Assembly (NCBI GenBank): GCA_002700305.1
Contig: PACZ01000006.1
Location: 27,069 to 91,068 of the forward strand
Direction of reading: 5' to 3'
Length of the DNA: 64,000 nucleotides
DNA from: Hyphomonas sp.
Lineage (GTDB): Bacteria; Pseudomonadota; Alphaproteobacteria; Caulobacterales; Hyphomonadaceae
Position 1 is the stretch's first letter; each line of letters begins with the position of its first letter. Made by a program: the position numbers and the translations under genes. The notes under the pieces are model-generated. The model ran no database searches. It was given only the letters and a program-made list of their open reading frames with translations, and was not told the origin of the DNA. Shown here piece by piece: positions 60,499 through 64,000 of this stretch.

Positions 60499-61782
60499 AT
60501 GGCCCGACGCCGGAAAAGCACTGGAAAAACCTCGGGCTGGATGCAGGCTGTCGTTTTCAACTCCATGCTCATCCTGCTTCCGGTCATCGGCGCAGAAGTG
60601 CTGGGCGCAGCCTTTTCGGGGTCTGCCTTCTCCGATTCGCCGGGAATCGAGGCGATCGACCAGACCCGCAAGAACATGGACGAGGCCTTCGCCTCCTTTG
60701 CGCCGCGCAATCCGGCAGACCGCTATGAATTCTGGTACGACGTCGTCGACCGGGAACTGAGCGAGCGGGATGTCGCCGCCGCGCACGGTTTCCTGCTGGC
60801 CGCGCCCCAGATGCTGGACCGCAAGGACGTAAAAGAACTGATGGTTGCGGCCGATACCGAGCGGCTGGACCGTGCAGACGACCGCCTGAGCGCCGCGGCC
60901 CTGCGCAAGCTGCCAACGGCGATCAGCCTCAAATATGAGGAAGCGCAGGTGTCCCAGCGGGTTGTCGACGTCCAGTCCGGTCTGGTCGATACCCCCGAAA
61001 CGCCGGTCGAAGTCGCCGAAGCCGCCCCGGAAGACCAGGGCGGTCCGGAGATTGAGGTTTCGTCCGAACGCCTGGCGACGGAAACGCGCTTCCGCCTGCT
61101 GGGCACGTTCCAGGACCTGGCGGAAAATTCCGAGCGCTGGCTGTATGGCGACCGGGTCGATGAGATCGCACTCAAGATCACGGCTATCGGCCTGCTGGAA
61201 GCGGAAACTGCCGACGGCCTGTCGGATGCCAATATCCGCGCCGCGTCGATCCTGAAATCGGCCCTCCGCTCGCGGCGCCTGACGGATGACTTCCAGAATT
61301 ACCTTTCCCAGCGGGTCAATGACGCCCTGCCCGACAGCAAGCTGCGCCCTGCCCTCGAAGAAGCGCTGGGGGAACTCACCACGGCCGATGTCCGCACAGA
61401 ACGGGCGAAAGCCGCGTTCGTTGAGTCCATCGACGCGCGCGGCCTGCAGCGGCTCGAAGCAGACCTCAAACAGATTGACCGGATCGGTACCCTCACCAGC
61501 CCTGCGGCTGCGGTGACTCTGCTGGAACAGGTGGAAGATGCCTCAGACCTGCGCCGGGTCCGCCTGATTGCGGAAGCTGGCGGAGACCGGGCCGTTGCGC
61601 TCGTCAAGCAATCCGGTGCCGGAGCGCTTCGCGTTGCCGATACGGGGATCCGCTGGACCCTCAAGATGGTGCTGCAGGTAATGGGCATGACGGCCGCCGG
61701 TCTCGCCCTGATCTTCGTGACCTGGTCGACCTTCCGCCGGAATATCCGGAAAAAGAAGAAACTGGAGCCAATGGGCGCCTGA
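60499..61782 (+). CDS. Membrane-anchored protein of unknown function
   Basis: 427 aa from the ATG at 60499. Short basic N-terminus (RRRKSTGKTSGW), a hydrophobic segment (AVVFNSMLILLPVIGAEVLG), a soluble middle of ~340 residues dominated by amphipathic helices (LLAAPQMLDRKDVKELMVAA, ENSERWLYGDRVDEIALKIT), a second membrane helix near the C-terminus (VLQVMGMTAAGLALIFVTWS) and a basic tail (RRNIRKKKKLEP). The middle portion is therefore expected to face the periplasm between two anchors. I do not recognise the family. Downstream marC is convergent after 13 bases. Confidence 0.75.
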   Translation: MARRRKSTGKTSGWMQAVVFNSMLILLPVIGAEVLGAAFSGSAFSDSPGIEAIDQTRKNMDEAFASFAPRNPADRYEFWYDVVDRELSERDVAAAHGFLLAAPQMLDRKDVKELMVAADTERLDRADDRLSAAALRKLPTAISLKYEEAQVSQRVVDVQSGLVDTPETPVEVAEAAPEDQGGPEIEVSSERLATETRFRLLGTFQDLAENSERWLYGDRVDEIALKITAIGLLEAETADGLSDANIRAASILKSALRSRRLTDDFQNYLSQRVNDALPDSKLRPALEEALGELTTADVRTERAKAAFVESIDARGLQRLEADLKQIDRIGTLTSPAAAVTLLEQVEDASDLRRVRLIAEAGGDRAVALVKQSGAGALRVADTGIRWTLKMVLQVMGMTAAGLALIFVTWSTFRRNIRKKKKLEPMGA

Positions 61783-61795
61783 TCCCTGCCGAGGG

Positions 61796-62446
61796 TCAGC
61801 CGAGATTGAATGCGCCCTTGATCCCGTCGATCAGGAGCTGGATCGACAAGGCTGCCAGCACAACGCCGAGGATCCGCGTCAGCGCCCCGGCAACACTGGC
61901 GCCCAGCATCCGCACCAGGGGACCGGCTGCCAGGAAGATCACCAGCGTCAGGAGCAGGTTCAGCCCGATGGCCGACAGGATAACGCCCTTCTCCATCCAG
62001 TTGTCCGCATCCGACATGTAGAACATGGCCGTTGCGATGGAGCCCGGCCCTGCGATCATCGGAATGCCGAGCGGAAAGACCGAGACATCGTCCGGCTCCG
62101 GGTCTGTCTCGTGCTGGCCGAGGTGTTCCTCGGTGCGGTGTTCGCGGCGCTCGGTGCGCTTTTCGAACACCATGTCGAGCGCGATCAGGAACAACAGCAC
62201 CCCGCCGGCCGCCCGGAAGGCATCGATGGAAATGTGCATGGCATCCATCAGCCAGGCCCCGCCGAACGCGAAGGCAAAGATGATCACGGCTGCGACGAAC
62301 ATCGACTTGAACGCCATCCGCCGGCGATAGGCCGCATCCCCGCGCGCCGTAAGGGTCGCGAACATCGGTGCGACACCCAGCGAGTCGATCAGGACGAAGA
62401 AGGTGACAAAGGTTGCCGTAAAGAGGGAGAGGAGTTCTGCGCTCAT
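61796..62446 (-). CDS. MarC-family integral membrane protein
   Basis: 216 aa from the ATG at 62446, giving the standard MarC N-terminus; the frame extends further upstream without support. Six membrane helices: LFTATFVTFFVLIDSLGVAP, SMFVAAVIIFAFAFGGAWLM, FRAAGGVLLFLIALDMVFEK, FPLGIPMIAGPGSIATAMFY and two more. IPMIAGPGSIATAM and the FRxAGGxLLFLIALDM motif are the MarC signature. A charged loop with HRTEEHLGQHETDPEPDD lies after helix 3. Function is unproven; early links to antibiotic resistance were not confirmed. Confidence 0.92.
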   Translation of the reverse strand: MSAELLSLFTATFVTFFVLIDSLGVAPMFATLTARGDAAYRRRMAFKSMFVAAVIIFAFAFGGAWLMDAMHISIDAFRAAGGVLLFLIALDMVFEKRTERREHRTEEHLGQHETDPEPDDVSVFPLGIPMIAGPGSIATAMFYMSDADNWMEKGVILSAIGLNLLLTLVIFLAAGPLVRMLGASVAGALTRILGVVLAALSIQLLIDGIKGAFNLG

Positions 62447-62456
62447 GCGCGGCGCT

Positions 62457-62768
62457 CTAGTCCCTCTGGGTCGCGGCGTCGAGGATTTCCTGCACGCCCG
62501 GTGCAATCGTCAGCGAACGCGGCGCAGCCGAGAAACGCGAAAGGTCTGCAGCGCCGGATGCGAGCGCGAGCATCATCTTGTGGCCCCTGAGGCGCTGTAG
62601 CAGGCCTTCGCGGCCACGCGGCCCGTCGGCGCGCGCCAGACGCCCATCCCCGAGATCGACGCAGATGTCTGCCGCCTCCCCGGCCTCCAGAAGGCGGATG
62701 GCCTCATCGAGCCCCAGCGGCTGTGTGTCGGGAGCAGGATGCGCACGCATTACGGAACCGCCCGGCAT
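62457..62768 (-). CDS. Small protein coupled to flbT, unknown
   Basis: 103 aa. Its ATG at 62768 overlaps the flbT stop (TGATG), so it is translationally coupled to FlbT; the internal ATG at 62750 is an alternative start. No signal or membrane helix. Helical segments LGLDEAIRLLEAGEAADICV and REGLLQRLRGHKMMLALASG alternate with short strands. It occupies a spot where flaF often lies in related genomes, but it does not look like FlaF. Possibly another flagellin-synthesis modulator (inference only). Confidence 0.65.
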   Translation of the reverse strand: MPGGSVMRAHPAPDTQPLGLDEAIRLLEAGEAADICVDLGDGRLARADGPRGREGLLQRLRGHKMMLALASGAADLSRFSAAPRSLTIAPGVQEILDAATQRD

Positions 62769-63154
62769 CAGGCCGCCGCCCCTTCACCGTCGGCCAGCAG
62801 GCGCCGGCACCGGCTGAGGGCACGGTAGAGGTTGGAACAGGCCACATCGGCGGAAATATCGAGCACGGCCGCGCGGGAGTCCTCGTCTTCGCTGGCCGCC
62901 AGCAGCGCGGCGAGCGATTCTGCGGCCTGCGAATAGGTCGGGCCGTCCGCCTCGCCGAGCAGGTACATCTGCATGACACTGAAATAGGCCCGGGCCGCAG
63001 GGGTCGTGGCATCGCGCGGATGGAGAATATCCTTTTCGCGCAGGACTCGGGCCTGGTTCTCCAGCAGCAGCACGCCCCGGCGGTCGCCATTGCGCACGAC
63101 GGCACCGTTCACAACGAACGTTTCACCCGGCTTGAGCGACAGTTTGAGAGGCAT
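62768..63154 (-). CDS. flbT: Flagellin-mRNA regulator FlbT
   Basis: 128 aa. FlbT post-transcriptionally represses flagellin synthesis by destabilising flagellin mRNA in Caulobacter and Rhizobiales. N-terminal MPLKLSLKPGETFVVNGAVV, RNGDRRGVLLLENQARVLRE, then ARAYFSVMQMYLLGEADG and the helical C-terminus CSNLYRALSRCRRLLADG match the family. Length is normal (about 130-150). A 103-aa unknown gene is coupled downstream. The leader region at 63155-63250 should hold its promoter, but no sigma54 site could be identified. Confidence 0.9.
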   Translation of the reverse strand: MPLKLSLKPGETFVVNGAVVRNGDRRGVLLLENQARVLREKDILHPRDATTPAARAYFSVMQMYLLGEADGPTYSQAAESLAALLAASEDEDSRAAVLDISADVACSNLYRALSRCRRLLADGEGAAA

Positions 63155-63563
63155 GGTTCCAGATCCAATGCGGCGAATTTCGCAAAGAATCGCAGGAAGG
63201 CGTTAACGCTTGATTGCCGGTTCACGAACTTTCCGGCCCCGCCCGAACAGGTGGGAGATGCCCGAAAGTCCTGGAAAAAGGTGCCATGCGCGCGGTCCCC
63301 GGCAGGGTCCTGGATCACAAGTCCTGCATCGGCCCGGGCCTGTCCCCACCCACTGGATCAGACCTGCCCGGACCGGTGCGGCACTCCGCTGAAGCTTGAG
63401 ACGCTGCGGTCGTGCGCATGGCCCATCCCGTTTACCACAGGTCAAAGGTCCCGAAAAATGAACCCCGTGCTGCGGTGCGGGATGCACCTCCCGCCACGTC
63501 AGAGCTTGCCCCTGTCGGGGCACTCCTTATTGTGGAGGCAAGACAGATAAGGACGGGACACCC
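63155..63563. other. Intergenic region between flbT and the MoxR ATPase gene
   Basis: 409 bases between divergent genes. No reading frame of credible content. A GCCCC/GGGGC hairpin (63508-63521) lies before the moxR-like start. Otherwise nothing recognisable. Confidence 0.5.
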
Positions 63564-64000
63564 ATGCGTTTCGAAGGCACTGAAAACTATGTGGCAACTG
63601 ACGACCTGCGCGTGGCCGTGAATGCCGCCATTGCACTGGAGCGCCCGTTGCTCGTCAAAGGCGAACCCGGCACCGGCAAGACCGTGCTGGCTATTGAAGT
63701 GGCCAAGGCGCTCGGCTGCGAGCTGATCGAGTGGCACATCAAGTCCACCACCAAGGCAAACCAGGGCCTCTATGAGTATGACGCCGTGTCCCGCCTGCGC
63801 GACGGCCAGATGGGCGAAGAACGCGCCAAGGACGTCAAAAACTACATCAAGAAGGGCAAGCTGTGGGAGGCGTTCACCGCCGACAAGCGCCCGGTTCTGC
63901 TGATCGATGAAATCGACAAGGCCGACATCGAATTCCCGAACGACCTCCTGCAGGAGCTCGACCGGATGGAATTCTATGTCTACGAGACCGACGAGACCGT
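63564..64000 (+). CDS. MoxR-family AAA+ ATPase, N-terminal part
   Basis: Incomplete at the right edge; 145 codons from the ATG at 63564 (AAGGACGGG upstream). Residues ~1-25 lead into Walker A LLVKGEPGTGKTVLAIEVAK and Walker B RPVLLIDEIDKADIEFPND. The phrases KSTTKANQGLYEYDAVSRLR and KGKLWEAFTADKRPV belong to the MoxR/CoxD branch of AAA+ chaperones, often paired with a von Willebrand factor A protein. That partner would be downstream, outside the window. The fragment is intact in reading frame. Confidence 0.92.
   Translation, partial: MRFEGTENYVATDDLRVAVNAAIALERPLLVKGEPGTGKTVLAIEVAKALGCELIEWHIKSTTKANQGLYEYDAVSRLRDGQMGEERAKDVKNYIKKGKLWEAFTADKRPVLLIDEIDKADIEFPNDLLQELDRMEFYVYETDET

Overview
The window reads as the chromosome of a GC-rich alphaproteobacterium of the Caulobacterales/Hyphomonadaceae type. 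The evidence is a CckA hybrid kinase, FlbT and a FliM-like protein, CtrA-type TTAA-N7-TTAR sites, a DksA with one cysteine in its zinc-finger region, a TIGR02001-type porin and a run of DUF805 membrane proteins. Genus is not determined. Most of the window is ordinary core genome with short operons, many ATGA/TGATG overlaps and convergent CTAG stop overlaps.

Layout. 1-2.9 kb: start of an acyl-CoA dehydrogenase, a membrane-anchored GH24 lysozyme-like protein and the Mg2+ transporter MgtE, all on the minus strand. 3.0-14.0 kb: a compact four-gene minus-strand operon of visibly lower GC. It encodes a 1403-aa histidine-kinase-like protein with receiver domain(s), a 1012-aa protein with an N-terminal receiver, a 490-aa radical-SAM-like protein with a CX4CX2C cluster motif, and a 779-aa protein ending in two membrane helices. 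It does not match a system I know and is the best candidate for an undescribed sensory or defence module. 14.3-15.6 kb: MarR regulator and divergent TPR protein with three matching operator half-sites. 15.8-24.7 kb: tRNA-Leu(GAG), lipB, four DUF805-type membrane proteins, pccA, a DUF2157 protein, a K+ channel, an SDR and a porin. 24.9-30.9 kb: Kef-type antiporter, alanine dehydrogenase, PadR regulator with a perfect palindromic operator facing a CPBP protease, an MlaC-like protein, tRNA-Leu(UAA) and a small membrane protein. 30.9-35.5 kb: a minus-strand operon of beta-lactamase-fold hydrolase, CinA-like protein, membrane protein, crotonase and thiolase. 35.6-44.6 kb: OsmC, methionine aminopeptidase, cupin lipoprotein, RadC, two tandem MFS transporters, homoserine kinase with two small membrane proteins, a Cys-rich secreted protein and RNase HI.

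44.6-53.0 kb: the selenium pair selU and selD flanks a curlin-repeat protein. Then come two paralogous Cys-containing lipoproteins, a nitronate monooxygenase, an e(P4)-type acid phosphatase lipoprotein, an alpha/beta hydrolase, an intergenic palindromic element, a small unknown protein and a TrmO-like methyltransferase. 53-64 kb: cell-cycle and motility genes (cckA, fliM-like, dksA, flbT plus an unknown coupled gene) with a DUF885 lipoprotein, YceI, an unknown anchored protein, MarC, and the start of a MoxR ATPase at the window edge.

Functionally, the thiolase, crotonase, acyl-CoA dehydrogenase and PccA fit acyl-CoA and propionyl-CoA catabolism. SelU and SelD supply 2-selenouridine in tRNA. 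CckA, FlbT, FliM and the putative CtrA sites belong to the cell-cycle/flagellar programme of this order. All assignments come from reading the sequence; no database search was run.
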